Assembly: GCF_019800665.1 (NCBI RefSeq)
Contig: NZ_JAHVKO010000007.1
Location: 1 to 64,000 of the forward strand
DNA from: Microbulbifer agarilyticus
GTDB lineage: Bacteria > Pseudomonadota > Gammaproteobacteria > Pseudomonadales > Cellvibrionaceae
Length of the DNA: 64,000 nt
Direction: 5' to 3'
Positions 44,560 to 56,351 of the stretch are shown piece after piece. Below the pieces are notes generated by a model. It was given only the letters and a program-made list of their open reading frames with translations. It did no database searches and was not told where the DNA came from. Both the position numbers and the translations under genes were made by a program. Every line of letters begins with the position of its first letter. The first letter of the stretch is position 1.

Positions 44560-46875
44560 TTACTGTTGAGCTTCCTTAACCCCCATTTCCTCAAGCAGGT
44601 TATGGGCGTTGTCGACCTTGTCCATCACCCACAGCATGTATTCCACGTCGACGTGGATTGCGCGGGTATTGTCGTTGAAGTCCCAGTCGGCGTTGATGCT
44701 GTCGTAGGTTCCGTCAAATACCAGGCCGATGAATTCGCCTTTGCCGTTCATGGTGGCAGAACCGGAGTTGCCGCCGGTGATGTCCACGGTGGTGAGGAAG
44801 TTCACCGGCACGGAATCGAGGTTTTCATCGTGGTAGTCACCGTAGTCCTTGTTTTTGATGGCATCCAGCAGTGCCTGCGGAGAATCAAACGGATCTTCGC
44901 CGGTGTACTTGGCTTCGATACCGCGCAGGGTGGTGAAGGGCACAAAGCCGTCTTTGCCATCGTTGCCATCGGCCGCGCCTTTCACGGTTCCGGCGGGCGG
45001 CGTGTAGCCTTTCACCAGACCGTAGGTCAGGCGCAGTGAGCTATTCGCATCCGGGTATACCGGCTTGCCCTGTTCCTGATAGTAGGAAATCAGCAGGTCC
45101 ATAAACTGCGGGCGAATCTTGGCAAAGGCGCCGGTCAGTGCTTTGTTCTTTTTCTCTAGCGCCATGCGGTCATCGAAGGTAGCGACGGCCAGCTGAATAA
45201 ACGGATCGTCACTTGCGCGGAACTCTTCCGGCGATTTATCCATCCAGGCCAGACGGGTATCGGTGTCGGTGAGGCCGGTTTTTTCATACATGGCAGACAG
45301 TTTGTTCTGCAACGCTTCGCCGCTCAGCTCACCACCGAAGAAGGTATCAAAGCTCTCGATACGCTGATCTTGCGGCAGCGCGTTGTAGCGCTCGAGGAAG
45401 TAGGTCCATACGGCTTGGTCTACCGACGGCTCGAAGTTGCGCTCGATACGCTTCATGCTCTCGCCAAAGCGGGTCATGTCACGTTCCTGGTAGCCCGGTT
45501 CACGATCTGCGTCCGCTTTTTGCTTTTCCTGGCTCAGGCGGTAAAGGCGCTGCGCACTGCTCAGCATTGCGGAGCGGTTCATGTAGTTGAGCAGCAGGTC
45601 GCGCTCTTGGGTGGACTGCTTTTCGGTGATCAGGTTGTTCAGATCGTTGATTACCGAAGCGTACTGCTTGCGCTCTTCGGGCTTTTCACCGATCCAGTTC
45701 TGCAGGTCCTTCTCCAGCTTTTGCTTGCGCGTCAGCAGGTCGCTGCGGTTGTAGCCTTCCATCATGCCGGTGAAGTTCTTGGAGTAGTTGTTCAGGCCGG
45801 CAACCAGGCTTGCGTATTTCAACGCAGCGTCTTTGTTGTTTTCGGTCGCGTTACCGATCACTTCAGACCACTCTGCCAGTACCTTCTGCATGGTGGGGTA
45901 GTACCAGGTGAAGTTATTGCTCACTTCTTCGGCGGTGCGGTAGCGGTTGGTGCGGCCGGGGTAGCCGGCAACCATCACGAAATCGCCTTCCTGAGGCCCT
46001 TCGGTCGCCACGGTCAGGTGGTGCTTGGGCTTAAACGGCACATTGTCTTTGGAGAAGTCCGCTGGCTTGCCATCGGGGCCGACGTAAGCGCGCAGGAATG
46101 CGTAATCGCCGGTGTGGCGCGGCCACATCCAGTTATCGATATCACCGCCGAATTTACCGATGGAAGAGGCTGGGGCGTGTACCAGGCGTACATCGCGGAT
46201 GGCCAGCTGCTTGATCAGGTAGTAGCTGGCACCGCCGTAGTAGCTGTAAACCTCACAGCGGTGGCCGGGGTCGGATTCGCACGCGGCAACCAGTGCTTTT
46301 TCCGCATCTTCAATGGCTTTGAAGCGGGTGGCGCCGTCCATGGTGTCGTCGAGCTTGCTCTTGATCTTGTCGGTAACGTCGTCCATTTCCACGGTAACGT
46401 AGATGCGCGAACCCGGTGCCGCAGGGACTTCTTCTTCCAGGCTCTTGGCCAGGAAGCCGTTGGCCAGAAGATCATTGTCTTCGGTGGAGTTGTAGGAAAT
46501 GGAGCCGTAGGCGCAGTGATGGTTGGTTGCTACCAGCCCTTGGGGGGACACGAACGAGGCGGAGCAGCCGCCGAGGCTGACCACAGCATTCATCGGGAAC
46601 TTGGTCAGGTCGGTCATGGTGCTAGGGTCCAGCTCCAGTCCCAGTTCTTCCAGCTTGTTGCCCAGTTCAGGCAACTGGCGGGGCATCCACATGCCCTCGG
46701 TTGAAACCGCTGCGGTGCTGCTGGCCGGCTGCGCCTCAGTAGTGGCGGCAGGCTTTTTGACGGCAGCTTGGGTGCTGGCTTCCGTGTTGGTGTCATCTGC
46801 GGGTTTGCCGCAGGCGGTAAGCAGGGCGATGGTAAGCGCCAGTCCAAATTTTTGTGTGGACGCGTTTATTTTCAC
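44560..46875 (-). CDS. S46-family dipeptidyl-peptidase lipoprotein (DPP7-like)
   Basis: 771 residues. A lipobox (ALLTAC, Cys at about 22) predicts lipid anchoring, followed by a Thr/Ala-rich linker. S46 serine peptidase features are the catalytic His in ATNHHCAYG and the nucleophile Ser in GGNSGSATMNG near the C-terminus. The residue after LVFD is Gly, as in DPP7-type enzymes that prefer hydrophobic P1 residues; DPP11 has Arg there and prefers acidic P1. It releases dipeptides from peptides in the periplasm. It stands alone, flanked by a shared terminator. Confidence 0.93.
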   Translation of the reverse strand: MKINASTQKFGLALTIALLTACGKPADDTNTEASTQAAVKKPAATTEAQPASSTAAVSTEGMWMPRQLPELGNKLEELGLELDPSTMTDLTKFPMNAVVSLGGCSASFVSPQGLVATNHHCAYGSISYNSTEDNDLLANGFLAKSLEEEVPAAPGSRIYVTVEMDDVTDKIKSKLDDTMDGATRFKAIEDAEKALVAACESDPGHRCEVYSYYGGASYYLIKQLAIRDVRLVHAPASSIGKFGGDIDNWMWPRHTGDYAFLRAYVGPDGKPADFSKDNVPFKPKHHLTVATEGPQEGDFVMVAGYPGRTNRYRTAEEVSNNFTWYYPTMQKVLAEWSEVIGNATENNKDAALKYASLVAGLNNYSKNFTGMMEGYNRSDLLTRKQKLEKDLQNWIGEKPEERKQYASVINDLNNLITEKQSTQERDLLLNYMNRSAMLSSAQRLYRLSQEKQKADADREPGYQERDMTRFGESMKRIERNFEPSVDQAVWTYFLERYNALPQDQRIESFDTFFGGELSGEALQNKLSAMYEKTGLTDTDTRLAWMDKSPEEFRASDDPFIQLAVATFDDRMALEKKNKALTGAFAKIRPQFMDLLISYYQEQGKPVYPDANSSLRLTYGLVKGYTPPAGTVKGAADGNDGKDGFVPFTTLRGIEAKYTGEDPFDSPQALLDAIKNKDYGDYHDENLDSVPVNFLTTVDITGGNSGSATMNGKGEFIGLVFDGTYDSINADWDFNDNTRAIHVDVEYMLWVMDKVDNAHNLLEEMGVKEAQQ

Positions 46876-47091
46876 TGTTATTCCTTCAAAAAATTTTTAA
46901 GGGCTGCTGCAAACGTGTACCGGGGATCTTCCTGGATGCACGCGCATTGGCCGAATAGTCGGCCGCGCCTTGATGTTGTCACATAACTGCGGCGGCAAAA
47001 AGCTTCCTGCGATCAAAGGAGGTTCCACCGGGGCAGGTCTCAGACAGTGTAGAATCCACGGGAAAAGAAGTTGTGTGAAATAGGGGACGTG

Positions 47092-47307
47092 ATGCTTGAG
47101 AAGCAGGATCTGATCGATATTGCCCGTACCGAGATGCCGTTCGGGAAATATGCGGGAAGGTTGTTAATTGATCTACCTGAGGAATATTTGCTCTGGTTCG
47201 CGAAGAAAGAGTTTCCCAATGGACGTCTCGGACAGCTGATGGCGTTGACGCTGGAAATAAAAATTGAAGGGCTGGAAGGTCTGGTGAAACCCCTGAAAAG
47301 ACAATGA
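47092..47307 (+). CDS. DUF3820 family protein
   Basis: 71 residues from ATG 47092; GGGGAC lies five bases upstream, and an earlier in-frame GTG at 47071 overlaps it. The MPFGKYAGRLLIDLPEEYLLWFAKKEFPNGRLGQLMAL pattern is typical of DUF3820, a small cytoplasmic family once annotated as quorum-sensing-regulated virulence factor. Function is unknown. A hairpin made by aatgagttcc and gggaactcatt (47303-47339) follows directly and overlaps the stop. Confidence 0.85.
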   Translation: MLEKQDLIDIARTEMPFGKYAGRLLIDLPEEYLLWFAKKEFPNGRLGQLMALTLEIKIEGLEGLVKPLKRQ

Positions 47308-47366
47308 GTTCCAGCAGGTATACCCGCGGGAACTCATTATTTGGATTCGCTTAGTATTGCATGCGG

Positions 47367-47633
47367 TTAGCGATAAACCCGACGACCGTAGCGGTCATAG
47401 TAATAGCGTCTTTTTTTCTGGCGGTCGTACAACCAACCACCGGCACCGCCGATCGCAGCGCCCACCGCTGCACCACCGGCATCACCCGTGATGAGGGCAC
47501 CGGTTACTGCGCCAACCCCAATACCGGTGCCCACGCGGCGATCGGTATCACTCATGCTGGCGCAGCCAGCGGTCGTCAAAGTCAGTGCCAGGGCGGAAGC
47601 CACGCCGGCACGTCTTAACATCTGTAACTGCAT
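47367..47633 (-). CDS. Glycine-zipper (2TM) outer-membrane lipoprotein
   Basis: 88 residues from ATG 47633, chosen because GGAG lies five bases upstream; the frame is open much further but without support. A signal peptide with lipobox LTTAGC (Cys about 24) is followed by glycine-zipper repeats (GTGIGVGAVTGALITGDAGGAAVGAAIGGAGGWLYD) and a basic, Tyr-rich tail (KKRRYYYDRYGRRVYR). This matches the YcfJ/SlyB-like Gly-zipper group associated with envelope stress. Confidence 0.85.
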   Translation of the reverse strand: MQLQMLRRAGVASALALTLTTAGCASMSDTDRRVGTGIGVGAVTGALITGDAGGAAVGAAIGGAGGWLYDRQKKRRYYYDRYGRRVYR

Positions 47634-48216
47634 AAATACTCCGCTTGCAATTGCTCGGACATCGCTCGGGGAGTGTATGGTCCGCACTAGCCGCTCCCAA
47701 TGACGCCGCAAGGGAAAATTACACGTCGGGATAAAAATGAGAAAAAAGTGTGGGGGCTCTTTTGGCGATCCTAAACTGGTATCAGTCCCGGGAAGACTCC
47801 CCCATCGCGAGACGAGGTGGAGTGCCAAGAAAAAGCGGTCCGTAACGAAGACTGGACATGACCGGAAATACGCCCACAGCGGGTGACCACTGGTTTGAAA
47901 CATTGATTTCAGCGAGAGTAAGAGCGGGAAGTTTCAGTCAGCTTGATTGGGAAAATGGGGCAAGGCGGTCGACAGAGTTCGGCCGCTTTTCCGTTGTGGC
48001 GGTAGCCAAATACTGTCGAAGTACGGCGAGGTAGCGCGGGCTTCTCCTTCTCTACATTTTAGTGGCACACCTTTCTTTTTTAGAAATAAATTCTTCTGTT
48101 AGCCATTTCAAAGGTCGATTTTTACGCCATTAGCGGTGGCGAAGTTGTGACATATCTCCCACTGGTGACTTAACGCGCTGGCCACATGCGCCAAAAACGG
48201 GGTATGGTAAAAAAGT
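47634..48216. other. Long intergenic stretch upstream of the chitinase operators
   Basis: 583 bases without a confidently supported gene. One 58-codon frame (47858-48034) has no ribosome site or recognisable features. The region from about 48050 to 48110 is AT-rich. It ends at the tandem dyads listed next. Confidence 0.4.
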
Positions 48217-48234
48217 AATGACATCGCTGTCATT
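48217..48234. promoter_or_regulatory. Chitinase operator, distal dyad
   Basis: aatgacatcgctgtcatt is a near-perfect 18-bp palindrome (AATGACA-N4-TGTCATT). It resembles, from memory, operators described for the LacI-family N-acetylglucosamine regulator NagR in Alteromonadales and Xanthomonas. Together with the next dyad it also forms a 20-bp perfect inverted repeat. Confidence 0.75.
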
Positions 48235-48246
48235 TTTTCTGGATAA

Positions 48247-48264
48247 AATGACAGCGATGTCATT
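48247..48264. promoter_or_regulatory. Chitinase operator, proximal dyad
   Basis: aatgacagcgatgtcatt is the reverse complement of the first dyad, its centre 30 bp away (about three DNA turns, same face). It lies 199 bases before the GH18 start. Two linked copies favour cooperative binding or looping by a LacI-type repressor, with N-acetylglucosamine or a derivative as the likely inducer. The regulator gene is not in the window. Confidence 0.75.
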
Positions 48265-48456
48265 GTGTGGGCTGCAGACCGCACACATACGAGGTACCTG
48301 TTCAAGAAGTTATTGAATAACGAACAAGTTAGAAGTACCGGCATTGCTGTTGAATGCCGTTCCACCAAGGGCAGCGATGCCCGTTGCGGTTTAACGGAAA
48401 CAGCCTTTCGCTGCCCTGGTTGATAGATCCTTACCCATAAAATAACGACAAGGTGA

Positions 48457-51336
<2,880 letters not shown>

Positions 51337-51380
51337 TCAAGAGGTTTCGCGTTAATGCGAAATGATTGAGCAGTAAAGGA

Positions 51381-51413
51381 AAAGCCCCGGTATTTACCGG
51401 GGCTTTTTTATTG
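51381..51413 (+). terminator. Intrinsic terminator after the chitinase
   Basis: aaagccccggta and taccggggcttttttatt make a strong stem with T-run, 45 bases after the stop. Confidence 0.9.
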
Positions 51414-51454
51414 GGTGTAGGCCATAGCTCTGTGAGCTACGTGCGATGAGGGCG

Positions 51455-52003
51455 TTACAGCGGGAAGCGGATCACCACGCCGCCCATGGTTTCACCCAGC
51501 TCGAAATCGGTACGCGGGCTATCCACATGTTCGTTGTGGCAGCTGACACATGCGGGAGATACTGCGACGTCCGGGTATACCGCGGTAAAGTATTCGGTAT
51601 CACCCAGGGTTTCGGTACCGTAGAAGTTTTGCCCGGGGTTGTCGTTGATAAATTGCAGACCTTCTTTTTCGAGATCGGTGCGGGGCTTGTTTTGTTTGTT
51701 TATGGCCCACTGGGAGAGCAGGGCATAGTTAAAGCCGGAGTCCATTTCGGCAACGCGCTCGGCACCCATACGCATCATTTGCGCGGGTAGGGGCAGGGCC
51801 TTGCTGTCTTTCCAGTGTTCGTCAGCTTTGATCACCTGTTCTTCGTTGGCCAGCCGGTTGACCACGAAATTGGTGTAGCTGGCTCTGTCCGCCTCAATGA
51901 CTGCGAAGATGGCATCCGCCATGCGCTCGGGTGCTACACCACTTTTCTCGCCGCATCCTGCTAGAACAGCGCCGGCCATCATTACGGAAACTAATTTACG
52001 CAT
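51455..52003 (-). CDS. DUF3365 (Tll0287-like) haem lipoprotein
   Basis: 182 residues with a lipobox (GAVLAGC, Cys about 17). The domain matches DUF3365, a PAS-like sensor/haem fold. A c-type haem motif CVSCH sits near the C-terminus within SPACVSCHNEH. Strong ribosome site GGAGGGG. It is the last gene of a three-gene redox operon, 18 bases after the multihaem cytochrome, and may receive electrons from it or sense redox state in the periplasm. Confidence 0.85.
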   Translation of the reverse strand: MRKLVSVMMAGAVLAGCGEKSGVAPERMADAIFAVIEADRASYTNFVVNRLANEEQVIKADEHWKDSKALPLPAQMMRMGAERVAEMDSGFNYALLSQWAINKQNKPRTDLEKEGLQFINDNPGQNFYGTETLGDTEYFTAVYPDVAVSPACVSCHNEHVDSPRTDFELGETMGGVVIRFPL

Positions 52004-52021
52004 CTTCCCCTCCTGTTGGGA

Positions 52022-53362
52022 TTATCGAGTGGTCTGGATTCGGGCAATTCGCTCGCGGATCAATTCAAAGGTCTTGTGATCCGTATTTGGAGCGCGGTTA
52101 AAGTTATTCTCGACGAGTGCTTCGTCGGCCAGTGCCGCCACGGCAAATTCAACACCGTGACAATTGAGGCATACCGGCAGCATTTTTTCGTTCGGGCGCA
52201 GGTTGTGATTCTGGTTGTGATTTACCAGTATCTGCCCCTTGTGCTCTTCCCGTGGCAGGTGACAGTTGGCGCAGCTAACACCTGCGGGTTGTTGCTGGTC
52301 CCATAGACGGAAGTGATCGGAATCTTGGTAGGCGAGGCTGTGGTTGTCGTTATGACAGCTCAGGCATGCATCCACTTCTGCTACACGGGTATCCAGGTCG
52401 TGTGGGTTGTGGCAGCTGGCACAGTTGAGTTCCTTGGCCATCTCAATGACCCCTGCCTTCATGGGAATTTGTGCATCCCCCGCAGACATCGGTTGCTGGA
52501 CGGAGAGACTCGCTGACAGGCGCATACCGTGTTTGCCCTGACTGAACTGTTTCAGTTGACGGCTGTGGCAGTCGCCACAAACGCTGACCACTTCTGCGCT
52601 GGTTAGCTCCGCTTCACCATTGATATGGCAGGCATTGCAGTTGGTACCCGTTGCGGCGTGGGTAGAGTGTGCCCAGGCTTCGGCTGCAGACTGCATCGAT
52701 GAATTGTCGTGAATGTTGGCTTTGCTAAAGTCCGCGTCGGCTAGCTTGAGCGCTTTTGTTTCCGGGTTTTCCTGTTGCCACTTGGCGAGGAGGGAGCGCA
52801 TGGGCAATTGCGCCTCCGCGACGAGTGCGGGGTGATCGATCCGCTCGGCCAGGAACTCTTCATACAGGTAGCGGTTGTCGTGGTAGTTGTGACAACCAGC
52901 ACTGGCACAGGTCTCAAAACCGAAGTCCTCGTGATTGGGGCGGTTTTCTGCAATGTCGCTGTGGCAGTGAAAGCAAAAGTCTCCGGCGAGAGTAACGCCC
53001 ATTTCGTGCGTGATTTCCGGCTTGTGCTCCGTGTGACAGCTAATGCACTGGCGTGCATCCAAATGGGCAAGCAGCCCAGCGTTGCGAGGGTCTAAAAACT
53101 TGCTGCGGGGGTGGCTGTCATTCGCCATTTCCAGCTCTTCACTATGACAATTGACACAGGCACCCTGGATAAACGTTTGCCCGGCAAACCCATCTCCATG
53201 GCAGGTGGAGCAGGACATTTCAATCTGGTGGTGGCCATGGGTCGCATCGCCACTCAGGAAATAGGATTTGTCCGAGGCCTGCAGGTTGTAGGTAATAAAC
53301 GCCGCGCCCAACAGCGTTACGATCAGGCCGTAATGCCAGAATTTGAATTTATAGTTTTTCAT
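52022..53362 (-). CDS. Membrane-anchored multihaem cytochrome c (11 predicted haems)
   Basis: 446 residues with an N-terminal hydrophobic anchor (about 10-26). Ten CxxCH motifs are visible: CSTCH, CVNCH, CISCH, CFHCH, CNACH, CGDCH, CASCH, CLSCH, CANCH and CLNCH. There is also one CASAGCH, a CX4CH variant that binds haem in cytochrome c3. It resembles the NapC/NrfB/DmsE-like multihaem group and should carry electrons in the periplasm. It follows the flavoprotein gene with no gap (TAAATG junction), so the two are translationally coupled. Confidence 0.9.
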   Translation of the reverse strand: MKNYKFKFWHYGLIVTLLGAAFITYNLQASDKSYFLSGDATHGHHQIEMSCSTCHGDGFAGQTFIQGACVNCHSEELEMANDSHPRSKFLDPRNAGLLAHLDARQCISCHTEHKPEITHEMGVTLAGDFCFHCHSDIAENRPNHEDFGFETCASAGCHNYHDNRYLYEEFLAERIDHPALVAEAQLPMRSLLAKWQQENPETKALKLADADFSKANIHDNSSMQSAAEAWAHSTHAATGTNCNACHINGEAELTSAEVVSVCGDCHSRQLKQFSQGKHGMRLSASLSVQQPMSAGDAQIPMKAGVIEMAKELNCASCHNPHDLDTRVAEVDACLSCHNDNHSLAYQDSDHFRLWDQQQPAGVSCANCHLPREEHKGQILVNHNQNHNLRPNEKMLPVCLNCHGVEFAVAALADEALVENNFNRAPNTDHKTFELIRERIARIQTTR

Positions 53363-55393
53363 TTAGAAGTAGTACACGGCAAGAATATGGTAGAAGAGCA
53401 GCACCGGGAGTGCCCATAGCAGGGCGTAGTGCACGCGCGACCACCACTTGCGGTGCTCACGGAGTTTTATGTCGGTCCAATGGTGGTTGCGGGCCATAAA
53501 TACCCCAACCAGTGACCCGGTACAGGTTGCCGCAAGAAACACCAGCATAAGTGCAAGGTTCAGGTTTTCTCCCAGGCGGAAGCCCGTGTGCACAACGAGC
53601 ACCAGCAGGGCGGCAAAGCCAATCAGGCTGTGGATGTATCGCCAGTGGTCCAGGTGCCCAGCTTTTATCTTTTGCCAGCGCTTGCGCAGGGAAAGACTGG
53701 CGGTCATGACGCAGAGTGCCAGCAAGGTGTAGCCGCTGACCTGCTTCCAGAAATTGTCGTACCACAGTTTTTTCAGATACCAGCTCACTTGTACACTGTC
53801 GGAAAGCGGTGGGGGTGGCGAGAAGGCTGCGATGGCAATAAGCACCAGCGACAGGATGGAAATCACCAGAATCCCCCGGGCGTGGCGCATCACCAGATTG
53901 GGAGCAGGAATGTCCAGCAGCTCTGCCATCAGCGGTCGGCAGCTGCCGCAGGCAGAGCCAGCGTTGGTCTTTATCTCGAGGTCCTGCAAATTGCGCTTGC
54001 CGCCGGCGATCGCTGTACAGAGTTCACCCTTGCTGACGCCATTACACTGGCATACCAGATAACTGTCCGGTTGCTGTTTGAGGGTCTGTTCGCGGGTCTC
54101 CTGCCAGAGGTTGCCCTGCTCACAAAAGCTTTCCAGTTGCAGCTCTGACACGTCTTCGCCATCTGCAATGGCTTGTTTCAGGGAATGGGATTCCTCCCAT
54201 GCACCCACAACGACCGCACCGATGAGTTTGCCTTTGCGGACATACAGCTCCCGGCACAGGCCCCTGAAGCGGTTCTCAAAGGTGAGTACGCGCAAATTCG
54301 GATCGTTGGAACTGTTAGTGCTACCAATAAGGAAGCATGGAATGTGGGAAATCTTGAGCTGGATGTCATTACTGCTGCCCTGATAGGGCGGCAGTGCTCG
54401 CGCCTGGTCCGTGGTTGCGCACACATGGCGGCTACAGATTTCCGCCTGTTCGAAACCCGGGCGTACCAGCTGATATAGCTGTTCGTTGTACTCGGCGCAT
54501 TCGCCGACCGCATAGATGTCGGGGTCACTGGTCAGTAGGTAAGGGGAAACCAAAACACCGCGTTTGGTATCGAGCCCGCACTTTTCAGCAAGGGTGGTTT
54601 CAGGTTTTATACCCGTACACAGGACGACACCGTCCGCATCAATGGTTTCTCCACTTGACAGCACAATGCGCTCTACCGCGTCCTTGCCGGAACATTCCTC
54701 CAGCTGGGCGCCTGCGAGTACTTCTACTTGCAGGGCTGACAGCGCGGCACTGAGATAGCTCTCTGCGGTATCAGAGAGGCGGTTGCCGAGCAAACCGCCC
54801 CGCGCAAGCAGTACGACGCGATTGTTGCTTGTTTTTAGCGCTGCGGCGGTCTCCAACCCCAGGGCGCCAGCGCCTACCACTACGATGGTGTTGGCGGTCT
54901 GCCGTAGTTCGATCAGGGTTTGTGCATCTTCCAAACTGCGAAAGCTGATGATGTTGTCGAGGTGCACACCGGGTATTTCTGGGCGTGCAGCGACAGACCC
55001 GGTGGCGAGAATCAGTTTGGTGTAGGGGAGTTGCTGGCCTTGGTCATCGATGATCCGCTTGTTTTGGCGGTCAATGTCGATGATTTTGCGGTTGTGGAAT
55101 TCCGCCAGACGAGGGTGCGGGGCGTGGGTAACCGGGTTGTTGAGTTCGGATTGTTCCAGGTTGTCGGCAAGATACTGAGAAAGGCGGACCCGGTTGTACG
55201 GTTCGCCTTCTTCATCACCCACTAGTACTACCTGCGCATCAGAACTGTAATCCAGTAATCGCTGTGCGCAGCGAACGCCAACAGGGCCCGCGCCGACCAC
55301 AACAAAAGTCGGGTAGCTCAGATCGCTGGTGTGTGCACCAGTCGTATTTTCTTGGTTCTGGCTTTCACAAAGCCCGGAAACCGCTTCGGTCAC
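53363..55393 (-). CDS. NirB-like FAD/[2Fe-2S] oxidoreductase fused to a four-helix di-haem membrane domain
   Basis: 676 residues from GTG 55393 (GGGAGG upstream). The first 400 residues form a pyridine-nucleotide-disulfide oxidoreductase fold with two dinucleotide sites (VVVGAGPVGVRCAQRLL and VVVGAGALGLETAAAL). A BFD-like [2Fe-2S] module follows (CQCNG...CGSC, about 450-490). The C-terminal 180 residues have about five hydrophobic helices; two of them each contain His pairs 14 residues apart (HSLIGFAALLVLVVH and HYALLWALPVLLFYH), the spacing of bis-His haem b proteins. The sirohaem half of NirB is absent. Inferred role: move electrons from NAD(P)H across the inner membrane to the cytochrome encoded next. 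Confidence 0.85.
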   Translation of the reverse strand: MTEAVSGLCESQNQENTTGAHTSDLSYPTFVVVGAGPVGVRCAQRLLDYSSDAQVVLVGDEEGEPYNRVRLSQYLADNLEQSELNNPVTHAPHPRLAEFHNRKIIDIDRQNKRIIDDQGQQLPYTKLILATGSVAARPEIPGVHLDNIISFRSLEDAQTLIELRQTANTIVVVGAGALGLETAAALKTSNNRVVLLARGGLLGNRLSDTAESYLSAALSALQVEVLAGAQLEECSGKDAVERIVLSSGETIDADGVVLCTGIKPETTLAEKCGLDTKRGVLVSPYLLTSDPDIYAVGECAEYNEQLYQLVRPGFEQAEICSRHVCATTDQARALPPYQGSSNDIQLKISHIPCFLIGSTNSSNDPNLRVLTFENRFRGLCRELYVRKGKLIGAVVVGAWEESHSLKQAIADGEDVSELQLESFCEQGNLWQETREQTLKQQPDSYLVCQCNGVSKGELCTAIAGGKRNLQDLEIKTNAGSACGSCRPLMAELLDIPAPNLVMRHARGILVISILSLVLIAIAAFSPPPPLSDSVQVSWYLKKLWYDNFWKQVSGYTLLALCVMTASLSLRKRWQKIKAGHLDHWRYIHSLIGFAALLVLVVHTGFRLGENLNLALMLVFLAATCTGSLVGVFMARNHHWTDIKLREHRKWWSRVHYALLWALPVLLFYHILAVYYF

Positions 55394-55569
55394 AATTGCC
55401 TCCCGAGTACTACCGCACTACCGCATCACAGGTTGTGTATGGGTTGCTCTCGAGCCATTTGGGCGCTCGATTATTATTTTTCTATATCGTTATGCTTATA
55501 TTTATCGTTCTCATTTGACGCACGTTCAACTAATGTTGGTCGCGAGGAGCCGGCTCTGGCTACGGGGGG

Positions 55570-56076
55570 TTAGCTGGGGTTGTAGAGCGTATAGAGCTCT
55601 TTTTCTTCCAGTGACACGCGTCGGGTGAGGGCCTCGCCGATTTGCTCGTAGTCGCTTTTGAAGCGAATGAGCTCTTCTCGTGACAGCGTGCCGCGGGAGT
55701 AGCGTTTACAGAACTGGATTACCGCATTGGCAATGTCGTTCATGTCGGTGCGGAAATCTTTGACGATCTGGAGCGTGTGTCTGTCGTTGACGAGAGACTG
55801 TTCCAGATACACATAGAAACTGACGTTTTCCTTGATCAGGTGTGCCTGAAAAGTGGATTTGAAAACGTTCAATAACTCGGAAAGCTGGCGAAAATTCTGT
55901 TTTTCAAAACCTTCGGACCAGATGCGCTGGAAAATATTTACCAGCTCATGGTGGTCATTTTTTAAAGACAGGATGAGCGAAGGATCGTACTTGATCGTGC
56001 GACGGCCACTTGTACCACTCGCATCTTTCTCGGTGTCTTTATTATCGCGGGACTTGCTGGAAAAAAGTCCGAACAT
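55570..56076 (-). CDS. Hemerythrin-like (HHE) protein
   Basis: 168 residues, all helical. After a 30-residue charged leader, the pattern NDHHELVNIF, FQAHLIKENVSFYVYLEQ and RRVSLEEKELYTLY supplies the His and Glu ligands of a hemerythrin-type di-iron site. Such proteins bind O2 or NO, or store iron. It lies upstream of the redox operon on the same strand with a 176-base gap and may be separately expressed. Confidence 0.85.
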   Translation of the reverse strand: MFGLFSSKSRDNKDTEKDASGTSGRRTIKYDPSLILSLKNDHHELVNIFQRIWSEGFEKQNFRQLSELLNVFKSTFQAHLIKENVSFYVYLEQSLVNDRHTLQIVKDFRTDMNDIANAVIQFCKRYSRGTLSREELIRFKSDYEQIGEALTRRVSLEEKELYTLYNPS

Positions 56077-56302
56077 GGGAAGGCCTTTCTAATTGTCTAA
56101 TTGGTACGCTTGTAGCAATTAAATTCTCCATACATCTATATAAGGAGTAATTTATTCTCAAGGCGCAATATTAAACTTATTTCTTAGAATAATGTTTCCT
56201 TATCCTGCTCAATATGTGAGGTGCGTCACACTTATTGTGCGGTCCGAAAATCCATGTTTTGGTTGGGTTGCGAAGAGGGCACCTGCTTGGTACGCGGGTA
56301 CA

Positions 56303-56337
56303 AAAAAACCCGGCATTTGCCGGGTTTTTTTGTGCGA
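56303..56337. terminator. Intrinsic terminator after gltA
   Basis: aaaaaaacccggc and gccgggttttttt pair around attt, with A/T runs on both sides. It ends gltA on the minus strand, starting 15 bases after its stop. Confidence 0.93.
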
Positions 56338-56351
56338 GATTCCGTTCGGAA

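Noticed and set aside
47858..48034. A 58-codon frame upstream of the chitinase
   Set aside because: No ribosome site, no recognisable domain, and composition not distinct from intergenic sequence; kept only as a remark in the intergenic entry.
53363..55393. Annotation as assimilatory nitrite reductase NirB
   Set aside because: The sirohaem/[4Fe-4S] domain is missing and a membrane domain takes its place, so it cannot reduce nitrite by the NirB mechanism.
55515..55529. ttgacgcacgttcaa, an FNR-like dyad upstream of the redox operon
   Set aside because: The TTGA and TCAA halves are separated by seven rather than six bases, so the spacing does not fit FNR/Anr.
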